DNA of 64,000 nt from Aquimarina sp. TRL1 (GCF_013365535.1 NZ_CP053590.1:4144501-4208500); one strand, 5' to 3'; numbered from the stretch's first letter, positions 37,684 through 46,841 are shown. Notes: generated by a model from the sequence alone, not told the origin. Made by a program: numbers and translations.

Positions 37684-38898
37684 TTATTTTGTAGCAATTG
37701 GAGCAGTGTATCCTCCTTTGGTAACAGAACCGTCTCTACCGATACTATTTCCTCTAAGAAGTAAGATTCCTGCTACATGAGGAGAAGCCATAGAAGTTCC
37801 ACTTATTTTTTGGTATCCGCCATTTATCCACGTAGACCATACTCCAGTTCCCGGAGCCCAGCAATCAACACTTTCTCCATAGCAAGAACCTCTTGCTGCA
37901 CGATCTTGGTTAGTCATGTTTCCAACTACCCATGTTCTTTCAGTCTGTAACAGTTGTGGAGAGTAGTATTGGGTATCGTCATTGCTGTTTCCTGCTGCCA
38001 TTGCTCCGTATACGGCATTACCAAGAGCTCTGTAAGCGTTATCAATAGATCGTACAGTTTGTCTATTTCTAAATCCTACACTGAAATTCCAAGTATCGCC
38101 TGGTTCTGCATTTTTAGCTACATAATCGGCTCCAGCTATCATAGCAGAAACGGGAGCATTTCCATTGTTGTCAAATATTCTGACAGCTACTACTTTAGCT
38201 CCATATGCAACACCAACAACTCCACTACCATTCATTTTAGCGGCAACTGTACCGGCAACATGTGTTCCATGTCCATCGGTATCCTGCCATGTGGTTCCAT
38301 ATACGAATGTTTTACTTCTTTGTGTATCTATGTCTAAGTCAGAATGAGGAGCAATACCAGAATCAATGATCCAGCAGGTTTTTCCTTGACCATCTGATCT
38401 ACCTACTCGTTTAATTCCCCATGGTAAAAAATCACCAGAATTTAATTCACTGTCATATGTAACTGCTTTTGATTGCTCTTCAGTAACTGGAAGTTGATTA
38501 GAAGAATCAAGGATTTTGTAGTCTAATTTGCTAACATAATTAGGCTCTATGTAAGCTACATCTGGGTCATTTTTTAACAATTCTGCCTTTTTTGCAGATA
38601 CGTTTTTTACAGAAAAACCTTGTAATGCACTTGCATAGGTGAATTCCTGATTTTCACTTTTGATTCCATACTTGTTCATGATCTTTGCTGACTTATTCTG
38701 GACGGCAGCTTTATTTCCTTTTAAGGATTTATCAGTATTGAAGACCACAATATAACTACCGGATATGGCATGTTCTGGTCCTACCACCGTTGTTAATCCG
38801 TTGTCGTCCATGGTTACTTGTTCAGCATCTTTTTCACAGCTGAAAATTGAAAAAGCAAGTACTGATACAATACTTAGTTTTCTAAATTGAGTTTTCAT
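37684..38898 (-). CDS. S8 subtilisin-like lipoprotein protease, copy 3
   Basis: 404 residues: lipobox FSIFSC, a slightly shortened linker, I9 propeptide, then triad motifs IIDSGIA, GHGTHVAG and GTSMASPHVAG with AAGNSN. The signal and propeptide are nearest to copy 2, but the catalytic core (AVRIFDNNGNAPVSAMIAG, SVGFRNRQTVRSIDNAYRAL) is nearest to copy 1, including the cysteines in TCWIID and GSCYG. Its 3' flank differs from the other two. This mosaic pattern indicates recombination among the copies. Expected to be exported and lipid-anchored through the propeptide. Confidence 0.93.
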   Translation of the reverse strand: MKTQFRKLSIVSVLAFSIFSCEKDAEQVTMDDNGLTTVVGPEHAISGSYIVVFNTDKSLKGNKAAVQNKSAKIMNKYGIKSENQEFTYASALQGFSVKNVSAKKAELLKNDPDVAYIEPNYVSKLDYKILDSSNQLPVTEEQSKAVTYDSELNSGDFLPWGIKRVGRSDGQGKTCWIIDSGIAPHSDLDIDTQRSKTFVYGTTWQDTDGHGTHVAGTVAAKMNGSGVVGVAYGAKVVAVRIFDNNGNAPVSAMIAGADYVAKNAEPGDTWNFSVGFRNRQTVRSIDNAYRALGNAVYGAMAAGNSNDDTQYYSPQLLQTERTWVVGNMTNQDRAARGSCYGESVDCWAPGTGVWSTWINGGYQKISGTSMASPHVAGILLLRGNSIGRDGSVTKGGYTAPIATK

Positions 38899-38924
38899 TA
38901 TGAGTTTGTTTTTAAGTTATGAGT

Positions 38925-38972
38925 CAAAATTAGAAAGAAGATTGCGTTGCTAGAATGAGGAAATTACGTACT
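38925..38972 (-). promoter_or_regulatory. Promoter of subtilase copy 3 with upstream element
   Basis: -7 box TAATTTTG (38925-38932) and AGTACGTAAT (38963-38972) at the same 30-base interval as in copies 1 and 2. Confidence 0.55.
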
Positions 38973-39458
38973 GGGAATAGGGGGGAAGTATTGAATAGTA
39001 TAGTTAGTACCAAAGAGATGATAGTAATGCTTCTAAATAGTGGCTTCTTTTAGCTATTCATTTTTAGTTGTTTATAAAGATTATTGTATGGGATTAAACA
39101 TTCTGATTCTGATACAAATGTATTGCTCCTAATGAATCTGTGATTGGAGGGATATTTAACTCTTTTTAATTCTTATTTTTTGTTTTTAACAGGAAGTAAT
39201 GAGTTTTTGTATCTTTTTTAATATAAGAAAAGAGCGTTTTGAGACTGTTTTTTTGAAAAAATGAAGAGGATAAATATGATTTTCTTCCAGGTAGAAGGTT
39301 TTTATAGAGCAATAGATAATAAGATATGTTTTAAATTCAGAGAATAACAGTTTGAAATAGATTAAAAAATTTCAGCTATAAAATAGTATTTTGACCTTGA
39401 AAAATATCTGAATACAAATAGGAGGTAGGAAAATTGACTTTAAAATAAAAAATAGAGC
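38973..39458. other. Gene-free region between subtilase copy 3 and the barrel gene
   Basis: AT-rich divergent spacer. Apart from the similarity to the copy 2 upstream region, nothing is supported. Confidence 0.5.
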
Positions 39459-39466
39459 TACATTTG
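39459..39466 (+). promoter_or_regulatory. -7 box of the barrel gene
   Basis: TACATTTG, with TTG at 39434-39436 (22-base spacer). It overlaps the first possible start codons near 39464, so translation must begin further on. Confidence 0.6.
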
Positions 39467-39517
39467 ATGAAGATAATTGTTACGAATAGTTACGTTATGT
39501 ACATAAAAAGAAATCAA

Positions 39518-40147
39518 ATGAATAAATATATCTTGCCTTTATGTGTTTTTTTTCTATTAATAGCTAATAGAGGTCAATCGCAGGAAGAGGATGAAGTTTT
39601 ATATGCGAGAGCTGGTTTTAAAACAGGAGTAAACTACAGTAATCTTACAGGAGATATCTCTAATCCCGAGGGAAGAGTACGAATGCATCTTGGTGCGGTT
39701 ATAGAATTTCCGATTGTGAATCGTTTTTTCGCACAGTTAGAATTATTTTATTCAGCACAGGGAGCGATAGTAGATATAGCTACGGTAGAAAACAAAATAA
39801 GTCTTAACTATTTGAGCTTGCCAATCATATCCAAATATTACATAACGGAGAATATAAGTTTAGAGACAGGTCCTCAGTTTAGTTTATTGAGTACAGCAAA
39901 AAATTCAGCCACAGAAGATGCAGATAATGATTTTTTTGATCAGGTAAATTCTTTTGATTTTAGTTGGGGAGTAGGGGCTTCTTACAGACTAGAAAGTGGC
40001 TTGTTTTTTCAGGGGAGGTATGTACTTGGTTTGACTAATATTAATAAGGAATCAGTAACTCCTTCTAATGATAAGAATTCTGTTATCCAATTATCGGTTG
40101 GTTATTTGTTTAAAACTAAAAATAACAGAAGAAGAGATCTGGAATAA
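39518..40147 (+). CDS. PorT-like outer-membrane beta-barrel protein
   Basis: 209 residues from ATG 39518, which opens a normal signal peptide (YILPLCVFFLLIANRGQSQ). Starts at 39464 or 39497 would precede or crowd the -7 box. The mature part shows the outer-membrane barrel pattern: AGFKTGVNYSNLTG, AQLELFYSAQGA, LNYLSLPIISKYYI and a last strand SVIQLSVGYLF. It is probably a small eight-strand barrel. It is an intact relative of the pseudogene at 33417. It may be co-transcribed with aroQ, 31 bases downstream. Confidence 0.82.
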   Translation: MNKYILPLCVFFLLIANRGQSQEEDEVLYARAGFKTGVNYSNLTGDISNPEGRVRMHLGAVIEFPIVNRFFAQLELFYSAQGAIVDIATVENKISLNYLSLPIISKYYITENISLETGPQFSLLSTAKNSATEDADNDFFDQVNSFDFSWGVGASYRLESGLFFQGRYVLGLTNINKESVTPSNDKNSVIQLSVGYLFKTKNNRRRDLE

Positions 40148-40178
40148 GGGATTAATGACCATCCTAAAATAAATAAAA

Positions 40179-40595
40179 ATGAAACTATTAATTCTTAACG
40201 GACCTAATTTAAATTTATTAGGAAAACGAGAACCGGGAATATACGGGAGTGAGACGTTTGAAGATTTTTTTGAAAAATTACAGAAACAAAATGATCAGGT
40301 TTCCCTTTTTTACGAACAATCAAATATAGAGGGAGAAATTATCACAAAGATACAGGAAGCAGATGGGGTGTATGACGGAGTGATTCTGAATGCCGGGGCT
40401 TACACACATACTTCAATTGGTATAGGAGATGCTATGAAGGCAGTATCTGTGCCTGTTGTAGAGGTTCATATCTCTAATACATTTGGCAGAGAGTCCTTTA
40501 GACATCAATCGTATTTATCACCAAATGCAAAAGGGGTTATTTTAGGATTCGGAATGCAGAGTTATCAATTAGCGATTACTAGTTTTTTATCTTAA
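40179..40595 (+). CDS. aroQ: Type II 3-dehydroquinate dehydratase
   Basis: 138 residues. It dehydrates 3-dehydroquinate to 3-dehydroshikimate in the shikimate pathway and forms dodecamers. Full motif set: ILNGPNLNLLGKREPGIYG with the catalytic Tyr, EQSNIEGE, LNAGAYTHTSIGIGDA, EVHISNTFGRESFRH. It follows the barrel gene closely and ends at a bidirectional terminator. Confidence 0.96.
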   Translation: MKLLILNGPNLNLLGKREPGIYGSETFEDFFEKLQKQNDQVSLFYEQSNIEGEIITKIQEADGVYDGVILNAGAYTHTSIGIGDAMKAVSVPVVEVHISNTFGRESFRHQSYLSPNAKGVILGFGMQSYQLAITSFLS

Positions 40596-40613
40596 AATAT
40601 AAAGTAAAACATC

Positions 40614-40653
40614 ATAAAAAAACTCCTTGAGAAATAATCAAGGAGTTTTTTAG
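40614..40653. terminator. Bidirectional terminator between aroQ and lpdA
   Basis: AAAAAACTCCTTGA pairs with TCAAGGAGTTTTTT across loop GAAATAA. Confidence 0.88.
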
Positions 40654-40670
40654 TATATCGTTTTTGTATA

Positions 40671-42062
40671 TTAAATATGAATTACTTCATCATATGCATC
40701 AGCGACAGCTTCCATAACAGCTTCACTCATTGTAGGGTGAGGGTGAATCGCTTTTAATACTTCATGTCCAGTTGTTTCTAGTTTTCTACCGAGAACAGCT
40801 TCTGCAATCATATCGGTAACACCAGCACCAATCATATGACATCCCAGCCACTCTCCATATTTAGCATCAAAAATAACTTTCACAAATCCGTCTTTGTTTC
40901 CTGCAGCACTTGCTTTTCCTGAGGCAGAGAACGGAAATTTTCCAACTTTTATTTCATATCCGGCTTCTTTAGCTTGTTTTTCAGTCATTCCTACACTAGC
41001 AATTTCAGGACTTGCATATGTACACCCAGGGATATTACCATAATCGATAGCTTCTGTATGAACTCCTGCAATTTTCTCAACACAAGTAATTCCTTCTGCA
41101 GAAGCGACATGTGCTAATGCAGGTCCAGGAACTACATCGCCAATTGCATAGATACCAGGAATATTAGTTTGATACCAGTCATTGACTACAATTTTATCTC
41201 TATCTGTAGCAATTCCTAATTCTTCTAATCCGATATTTTCTATGTTTGTTTTAATTCCTACTGCAGATAGTACGATATCTGCTTCCAGAATTTCTTCTCC
41301 TTTTTTAGTTTTTACTGTTGCTTTAACACCATCTCCACTCGTATCAACACTTTCTACCGAAGAATTGGTCATTACTTTTATTCCTGACTTTTTGAAACTA
41401 CGCTCAAATTGTTTAGAAACATCTTCATCTTCTAATGGAACTAAATGAGGAAGGTATTCAACAATGGTTACTTCTGTACCCATAGCATTGTAGAAATGAG
41501 CAAACTCAACACCGATAGCTCCTGATCCAACAACGATCATTTTTTTCGGCTGTGACTTTAATGTCATTGCTTCTCTATATCCAATTACCTTTTTTCCATC
41601 CTGTGGGAGGTTTGGTAATTCTCTGGATCTGGCACCTGTAGCAATGATTATATGTTTTGCCTCATAATCTTTAGCAGCACCATCCTTATCAGTAACAGTA
41701 ACGGTATTATTTGATTTTAGTTTCCCAAATCCTTCAATAACATCAATTTTATTCTTCTTCATAAGGAACTGAACTCCTTTGCTCATTCCTCCAGCAACAT
41801 TACGACTACGTTTTACGACAGCATCAAAATCTTTATCAAAGCTTTCTACTTTAAGTCCATAATCAGAAGCGTGTTTTAAGTAATCAAATACTTGTGCACT
41901 TTTTAACAAAGCTTTTGTAGGGATACATCCCCAGTTCAAACATACTCCTCCTAGATTTTCTTTTTCAATTATAGCGGTTTTAAACCCCAATTGAGATGCA
42001 CGAATTGCTGTTACATACCCACCTGGTCCGCTTCCTAATACTATAATATCATATGCGCTCAT
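40671..42062 (-). CDS. lpdA: Dihydrolipoyl dehydrogenase (E3)
   Basis: 463 residues, a flavoprotein disulfide reductase reoxidising lipoyl groups in 2-oxoacid dehydrogenases and glycine cleavage. FAD motif IIVLGSGPGGYVTAIRA, redox pair in GGVCLNWGCIPTKALL, NAD motif VVGSGAIGVEFAHFY, second FAD motif YAIGDVVPGPALAHVA, and C-terminal His-Glu dyad in HPHPTMSEAVMEA. Monocistronic here; no E1/E2 gene is nearby. Confidence 0.96.
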   Translation of the reverse strand: MSAYDIIVLGSGPGGYVTAIRASQLGFKTAIIEKENLGGVCLNWGCIPTKALLKSAQVFDYLKHASDYGLKVESFDKDFDAVVKRSRNVAGGMSKGVQFLMKKNKIDVIEGFGKLKSNNTVTVTDKDGAAKDYEAKHIIIATGARSRELPNLPQDGKKVIGYREAMTLKSQPKKMIVVGSGAIGVEFAHFYNAMGTEVTIVEYLPHLVPLEDEDVSKQFERSFKKSGIKVMTNSSVESVDTSGDGVKATVKTKKGEEILEADIVLSAVGIKTNIENIGLEELGIATDRDKIVVNDWYQTNIPGIYAIGDVVPGPALAHVASAEGITCVEKIAGVHTEAIDYGNIPGCTYASPEIASVGMTEKQAKEAGYEIKVGKFPFSASGKASAAGNKDGFVKVIFDAKYGEWLGCHMIGAGVTDMIAEAVLGRKLETTGHEVLKAIHPHPTMSEAVMEAVADAYDEVIHI

Positions 42063-42157
42063 AAATGTCGATTTTTTTCGGACACGAATTTACGGATAAT
42101 TAAGGGAATCGAAAAGGGAAATCTACCTGCAGTGAATACGATTGTATCAGTAATATT

Positions 42158-42193
42158 TTCAAAAAAATAACACTATCTGATAGATAGTGTTAA
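42158..42193 (-). terminator. Terminator after the 172-residue lipoprotein gene
   Basis: AACACTATCT pairs with AGATAGTGTT (42169-42191, 3-base loop). The minus-strand tail is TTATTTTTTT. Confidence 0.8.
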
Positions 42194-42231
42194 AATTTTG
42201 TGTTTTTATGTTTTTTTATTTAGTGCTTTTA

Positions 42232-42750
42232 TTAATCTAATGAAACTTTAGAGATGTTGTTTTCATTGATTTTTAGTGCAGATAATACTGAATGTAAGTT
42301 TTTTAAGTTTACAGAATTACTATTTGCAAAATTAGCAGGAACAACTACAATTCTAAACACTTGTCTGTTAATGTATTCTGCTGATAACGCATCAATATTA
42401 TCATTCTCTAGTATAATATCTACATCCCCAAGTGTAAAATTATAACGATAAATTAATGTAGAACCATCATCAAAAAATATAGTCGCAGTAGGTAGAGGTT
42501 CCCAAACATCCAACCCGTTATCTTGTGCCTCCAGACGATATACAAGAACCACATCAGATTTCACAATATTATTAGGAAATGTAAAACGAACAGAATTTTC
42601 TTGTGCGGAAAAATTAGTTTCTAATTCATAAGTAGCTCCAATAGTATCATTGTCTATAAAATCATGATCGTGAATATCGTCATCATTGATAACACATGAA
42701 GAGGTTAGGAACAATAAAAATAAGGATAGAAGTTGTATGCTATTTTTCAT
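42232..42750 (-). CDS. Small lipoprotein, unknown function
   Basis: 172 residues. Lipoprotein signal with FLTSSC, then a His/Asp-rich stretch (DDDIHDHDFIDND) that could bind metal or simply be a linker. The rest is predicted beta-rich (VRFTFPNNIVKSDVVLVYRL) without known motifs. Similar short lipoproteins are common in Flavobacteriaceae. It is monocistronic. Confidence 0.65.
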   Translation of the reverse strand: MKNSIQLLSLFLLFLTSSCVINDDDIHDHDFIDNDTIGATYELETNFSAQENSVRFTFPNNIVKSDVVLVYRLEAQDNGLDVWEPLPTATIFFDDGSTLIYRYNFTLGDVDIILENDNIDALSAEYINRQVFRIVVVPANFANSNSVNLKNLHSVLSALKINENNISKVSLD

Positions 42751-42914
42751 AAAAAAGAATTTTAACTTAAATGTACTTTTCTATAAACAATAAGTGTTCC
42801 AAAAATGAGGTAATCAAATTATTAGAAGCACATGTAAAAGGAAATCATGTGTTTTTTGCATAGAATATCGTTACTTTTATTAGGTATAGGCCCTGGTATT
42901 AATATTAGTTTCTG

Positions 42915-43406
42915 TTACTGGTCTTTTTTTTCAGGGATGAATTGCAAAGCACCTCCATTAATACAATGTCGTTTTCCGGTTGTTTCTCTGGGACCATCAT
43001 TAAACATATGACCTAAATGACCTCCACAAGTAGCACATAAGAGCTCAATACGGGTGTATCCAATTTTATTATCAGAGCTATATGCAATATTGCCTTTTAC
43101 TGCACGATCAAAACTAGGCCATCCTGTACCACTATTAAATTTATGTTTGCTCTTATAAAGAGGAGTGTCACAGGCTGCACAATGAAAAGTACCTTTTTCA
43201 TAAACTTTGTTTAATGGGCTGGAGAAAGGACGTTCTGTACCGGCTTGTCTCAGGATATAATATTGCTCAGAAGTCAATATTTTCTTCCATTCTGCATTTG
43301 TTTTATTGATTTTATAACGTGGTGGCTCTTTTTTTTCTGTTTTTTGAGCATTTCCATTGCATCCTAAAGAAAGGCATATAATAAGAAGATAAGCTAGTTT
43401 GTTCAT
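42915..43406 (-). CDS. msrB: Peptide-methionine (R)-S-oxide reductase, lipoprotein form
   Basis: 163 residues. Signal with lipobox ICLSLGC, then a full MsrB domain: AGTERPFSSPLNK, the first zinc CxxC in FHCAACDTPLY, GTGWPSFD, the second CxxC in LLCATCGGHLGHMF, and the catalytic Cys in RHCINGGAL. It reduces methionine-R-sulfoxide; the export signal places it in the envelope as a repair enzyme. The resolving Cys position was not established by eye. Confidence 0.94.
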   Translation of the reverse strand: MNKLAYLLIICLSLGCNGNAQKTEKKEPPRYKINKTNAEWKKILTSEQYYILRQAGTERPFSSPLNKVYEKGTFHCAACDTPLYKSKHKFNSGTGWPSFDRAVKGNIAYSSDNKIGYTRIELLCATCGGHLGHMFNDGPRETTGKRHCINGGALQFIPEKKDQ

Positions 43407-43465
43407 ATGATTATATCGTTTATTAAAGTTTAGATATAGTTATAGTCGAAGTGCCGGCTATAACA

Positions 43466-44335
43466 TTACGCCTCTATAAAGGATATTATTTTATCAATAA
43501 CGCCGCTATTTCCTAAAATTTTACGATGTCCGAGTTTTTCTGTGATAAGTAACTGACTTCCTTTTAATACTTGATGTATTTCATGAGCAGCACTATAATG
43601 AACATCTACATCATTTTTATCGTGAATAATAAGTGTGGGTATGCTTACCTCTTTGGCAGATACTGCTCCTGAATAATTATTCATGTCTTCTCCAAACTTT
43701 TTATCAAAGTAAGCCTTCATGATTGTTGCTACTTTTTGATCCAATTGCATATTTCTTACAAAGTTTTTTGTAATAGCGGTAATACTATTGGCAGTTCCAA
43801 TGATAATAAGCTTCTTTACTGGAAGTCGGTCTTTAGATGCTCTTAGAAGGGACATACCTCCGAGTGAGTGCCCAATTGCTGCGTGAAAAGGCCCATGTGA
43901 TTTTTCTAGTTGGTGTATAGCTTCTATAAAGTAGGGCATCATACTTCGTTTTCCCCTGGCTTTTCCATGTGCTGGAGCATCAAAACTCACGGTACTATAA
44001 CCGTTTTGTAGTAATCGCTCAGCAATAATTGATAATTGTGTTCCGCTTCCAGACCAGCCATGAACTAGTAAAACTTTCTTTTTTGAAGCACCGTATACAT
44101 AAACATTGATTTCTTTTTGAATACTCTCGATTATTATTTTATGTTGCGAGCTGTTCTGATCCATTTTCTTTTCCCGATTTGGCATTTTATAAGGAAAAGG
44201 AGTCAAAAATAATCTAGCGGCAAATCTAGAAGCTAAAAAAGGAGATACTCTATTAAGAAATTTGCCAAAATATAAGATAGGTTTAGGAACTAATAAAGCC
44301 TGAACAGGAATTTTATCATGATTGTTTTTAGCCAT
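43466..44335 (-). CDS. Alpha/beta hydrolase
   Basis: 289 residues, cytosolic-looking. Oxyanion-hole HGWSGSG, nucleophile elbow GHSLGGMS, acid Asp in IIHDKNDVDV and His in LGHRKIL complete a catalytic triad. The N-terminal 70 residues form an extension typical of serine-hydrolase lipoyl-esterase-like Bacteroidota proteins. Substrate unknown. The gap to msrB is 59 bases on the same strand, so the two could be co-transcribed. Confidence 0.85.
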   Translation of the reverse strand: MAKNNHDKIPVQALLVPKPILYFGKFLNRVSPFLASRFAARLFLTPFPYKMPNREKKMDQNSSQHKIIIESIQKEINVYVYGASKKKVLLVHGWSGSGTQLSIIAERLLQNGYSTVSFDAPAHGKARGKRSMMPYFIEAIHQLEKSHGPFHAAIGHSLGGMSLLRASKDRLPVKKLIIIGTANSITAITKNFVRNMQLDQKVATIMKAYFDKKFGEDMNNYSGAVSAKEVSIPTLIIHDKNDVDVHYSAAHEIHQVLKGSQLLITEKLGHRKILGNSGVIDKIISFIEA

Positions 44336-44461
44336 CGAATTGTATACTAAGAATACATGTTTATAAAAAATAAAGGTGTAATGATACTTATTATTTTAGA
44401 ATTATCGTTAAGAGTACGAAATATAAATAGTTAATTCCTTTATATAACTTTATAAAGTCCT

Positions 44462-44469
44462 TAATTTTG
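44462..44469 (+). promoter_or_regulatory. -7 box of the helicase gene
   Basis: TAATTTTG is an exact TAnnTTTG match 50 bases before the helicase ATG. Confidence 0.55.
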
Positions 44470-44518
44470 TAACTTATTTTTAATGAGAATCAAAAAGGGG
44501 AAACCCCAGTGATATCTA

Positions 44519-46009
44519 ATGAACCGAAAAAAAGAATTATACGACTATCAACAACGGGATATAGATAAGATTTTTAAGCGTCTTAATGAATTTCCTGAAA
44601 ATTATAACCTCCTGTACCAATTACCCACTGGTGGCGGGAAAACAGTTATATTTTCGGAGATGGTGCGTCGGTATACAGAACGAACTGAGAAAAAAGTAGT
44701 AATTCTTACACATAGAATAGAGTTATGTGGTCAGACTTCTAAGATGCTTAATGAGTTTGGTGTAAATAATAAAATCATCAATAGCAATGTCAAGGAGCTA
44801 AACGACCAGGATGAATATGCCTGTTTTGTAGCGATGGTTGAGACATTGAATAATCGGTTAAATGAAGAACAATTAGAATTAAAAAATGTCGGACTGGTTA
44901 TTATAGATGAAGCACATTATAATTCTTTTAGAAAACTGTTTAAGTTTTTTGAAAATTGTTTTATTCTGGGAGTAACCGCAACGCCGTTAAGTTCTAATAT
45001 GAAGCTTCCGATGAAGGATAATTATCAGGAACTTATAGTAGGTGATACTATCCAGGAGCTTATAGATAAAGGGTTTCTTGCCGTTCCGGTAACTTATACC
45101 TATGATGTTGGTTTAGGGTCGTTAAAAATAGGAATGAATGGGGATTATACAGTAAAGTCTTCTGAAGATCTGTATACAAATATGATGATGCAGGATAAAC
45201 TGCTAAAGGCCTATGAAGAACGATCAAAAGGTAAAAAGACTTTGATCTTTAATAATGGAATTACAACATCTGTTCACGTATATGATACATTCTTGAGAGC
45301 AGGATATCCTATACGACATTTAGATAATACGAATACAAGACAGGAGAGAGAGGACATTCTAAAATGGTTTAAACACACAGATAATGCAATTTTGACTTCT
45401 GTAAGTATATTAACGACAGGTTTTGATGAGCCATCTGTAGAATGTGTGGTCCTCAATAGAGCGACTAAATCTCTTACCCTATATTTTCAAATGATTGGTC
45501 GGGGATCTCGAATATTAACTGATAAATCAGAGTTTACAATCATTGATTTGGGAAATAATACAGCAAGATTCGGGCTGTGGAATGCCAATGTGGATTGGCA
45601 ATTGATTTTTAGATCTCCTGATTTTTACTATGAAAACCTGATAGGGGATGAGGAGATTGAACGAAATTTTAAATATGTTTTTCCTGAAGAGATTCGTAAA
45701 AAATTTGGAAACTCGGTTGATATTGAATTTGATATTGAATCAGAGTATGCCAAGACAAAACGATTTGGTTTACGAAGTAAAAGTGTTTTAGATAAGTCTA
45801 TAGAGCAACATGCTAAGATGTGTGCAGAGAATAGTGAAGATGTCTTTGATGCGAGAATTTTAAGTAAATTACTAGATAAGGATATAGAGTATCGGGTAAG
45901 ACGTTACTCTTATTGCATTAGTAAAAGCACGAAGAATTATAGAGATTGGCTGCAAGAGGATTATGAACGGAAATTAAGAAGCAGAATAAACCAATTGTTT
46001 ACAGATTAG
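44519..46009 (+). CDS. DEAD/DEAH-box superfamily 2 helicase
   Basis: 496 residues. Walker A LPTGGGKTVIF, motif Ia ILTHRIEL, Walker B IIDEAHYN, motif III GVTATP, and motif VI QMIGRGSRI are all present, so an ATP-dependent nucleic-acid translocase is expected. It resembles the short SSL2/ERCC3-like helicases of Bacteroidota. The C-terminal 120 residues carry no recognised domain. It stands alone, with no restriction or defence partner next to it. Confidence 0.9.
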   Translation: MNRKKELYDYQQRDIDKIFKRLNEFPENYNLLYQLPTGGGKTVIFSEMVRRYTERTEKKVVILTHRIELCGQTSKMLNEFGVNNKIINSNVKELNDQDEYACFVAMVETLNNRLNEEQLELKNVGLVIIDEAHYNSFRKLFKFFENCFILGVTATPLSSNMKLPMKDNYQELIVGDTIQELIDKGFLAVPVTYTYDVGLGSLKIGMNGDYTVKSSEDLYTNMMMQDKLLKAYEERSKGKKTLIFNNGITTSVHVYDTFLRAGYPIRHLDNTNTRQEREDILKWFKHTDNAILTSVSILTTGFDEPSVECVVLNRATKSLTLYFQMIGRGSRILTDKSEFTIIDLGNNTARFGLWNANVDWQLIFRSPDFYYENLIGDEEIERNFKYVFPEEIRKKFGNSVDIEFDIESEYAKTKRFGLRSKSVLDKSIEQHAKMCAENSEDVFDARILSKLLDKDIEYRVRRYSYCISKSTKNYRDWLQEDYERKLRSRINQLFTD

Positions 46010-46058
46010 AATACAAACCCGAAAACATTTTGTTCCGGATCTGTATTCTGATATATAA

Positions 46059-46841
46059 TTATATAGTAATAGTTCCCGTAAGATAATGTGCACAATGGCC
46101 ACTTAGGTATACCCGGTCTTTTACCAGTTCGCAATACAAAATACCTCCTCGTTCTGATAATTGATGTGCTTCCAGAGAAGTTTTTTGCAACCTTTCTGCC
46201 CAGAATGGTACTAATGAAGCATGCGCAGAACCAGTTACAGGATCTTCAGGGTTCGGACCATTCGCGTCAAATACGCGAGATACAAAATCGACATTCGTTC
46301 CCTTGGTTGTAATGATAGTACACAAATAAGGGAGGTCTTTTAAAGGTTCTAACTGAGGAGCGGCATCAATAATTTCTTGTTCAGAAGGAAAAACTAACAC
46401 AAGATCACGAGCAGCAAATGCTTCGAGAGGCTTGGTTCTAAAGGCATCAGAAACTTCCCGAGGAATAGGTGTTTTTTTTGGAGGTCTGGATGGGAGGTCA
46501 ATTGTTATTGTCTTATCACTCCCTCTTTTTGCCTTGAGTAAACCGCTTTTAGAAGAAAAAGTTACCTCTTGAAGTAAAGGTTGTATTACGTTAAAAATTA
46601 TATAAGCAGAAGCAAGGGTCGCATGACCACATAGGTCAATTTCTGCATAAGGCATAAACCATCGTATTTCAAATATATCTTCTTTTTGAACGAGGTAAGC
46701 AGTTTCGGCTAAATTATTCTCTTTAGCGATGTTTAGTAAGGTATTATCATCTAGCCAATGTGGTAATAGACAGATAGCGGCAGGATTTCCCCCAAATACG
46801 TTTTTAGTAAAAGCATCTACCTGATAAATAGGTATTTTCAT
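46059..46841 (-). CDS. PhzF-family isomerase
   Basis: 260 residues. N-terminal PIYQVDAFTKNVFGGNPAAIC, catalytic Glu in NLAETAYLV, and RWFMPYAEIDLCGHATLA are the PhzF signature; DPVTGSAHASLVPFW marks the second half. The family fold resembles diaminopimelate epimerase. The substrate is unknown outside phenazine clusters, and no phenazine genes are here. It starts 2 bases after the SDR gene, so they are one transcription unit. Confidence 0.93.
   Translation of the reverse strand: MKIPIYQVDAFTKNVFGGNPAAICLLPHWLDDNTLLNIAKENNLAETAYLVQKEDIFEIRWFMPYAEIDLCGHATLASAYIIFNVIQPLLQEVTFSSKSGLLKAKRGSDKTITIDLPSRPPKKTPIPREVSDAFRTKPLEAFAARDLVLVFPSEQEIIDAAPQLEPLKDLPYLCTIITTKGTNVDFVSRVFDANGPNPEDPVTGSAHASLVPFWAERLQKTSLEAHQLSERGGILYCELVKDRVYLSGHCAHYLTGTITI

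Noticed and set aside
44519..46009. Helicase as part of a phage-defence island
   Set aside because: No nuclease, methyltransferase, toxin or mobile gene is adjacent; the neighbours are ordinary metabolic genes.
46010..46058. Imperfect hairpin AGAATACA/TGTATTCT between helicase and PhzF genes
   Set aside because: It lies between convergent genes and could be a weak terminator, but mismatches and no U-tract make it too uncertain to list.
46059..46841. PhzF as sign of a phenazine cluster
   Set aside because: No other phz genes are present; PhzF-family proteins are widespread without phenazine synthesis.
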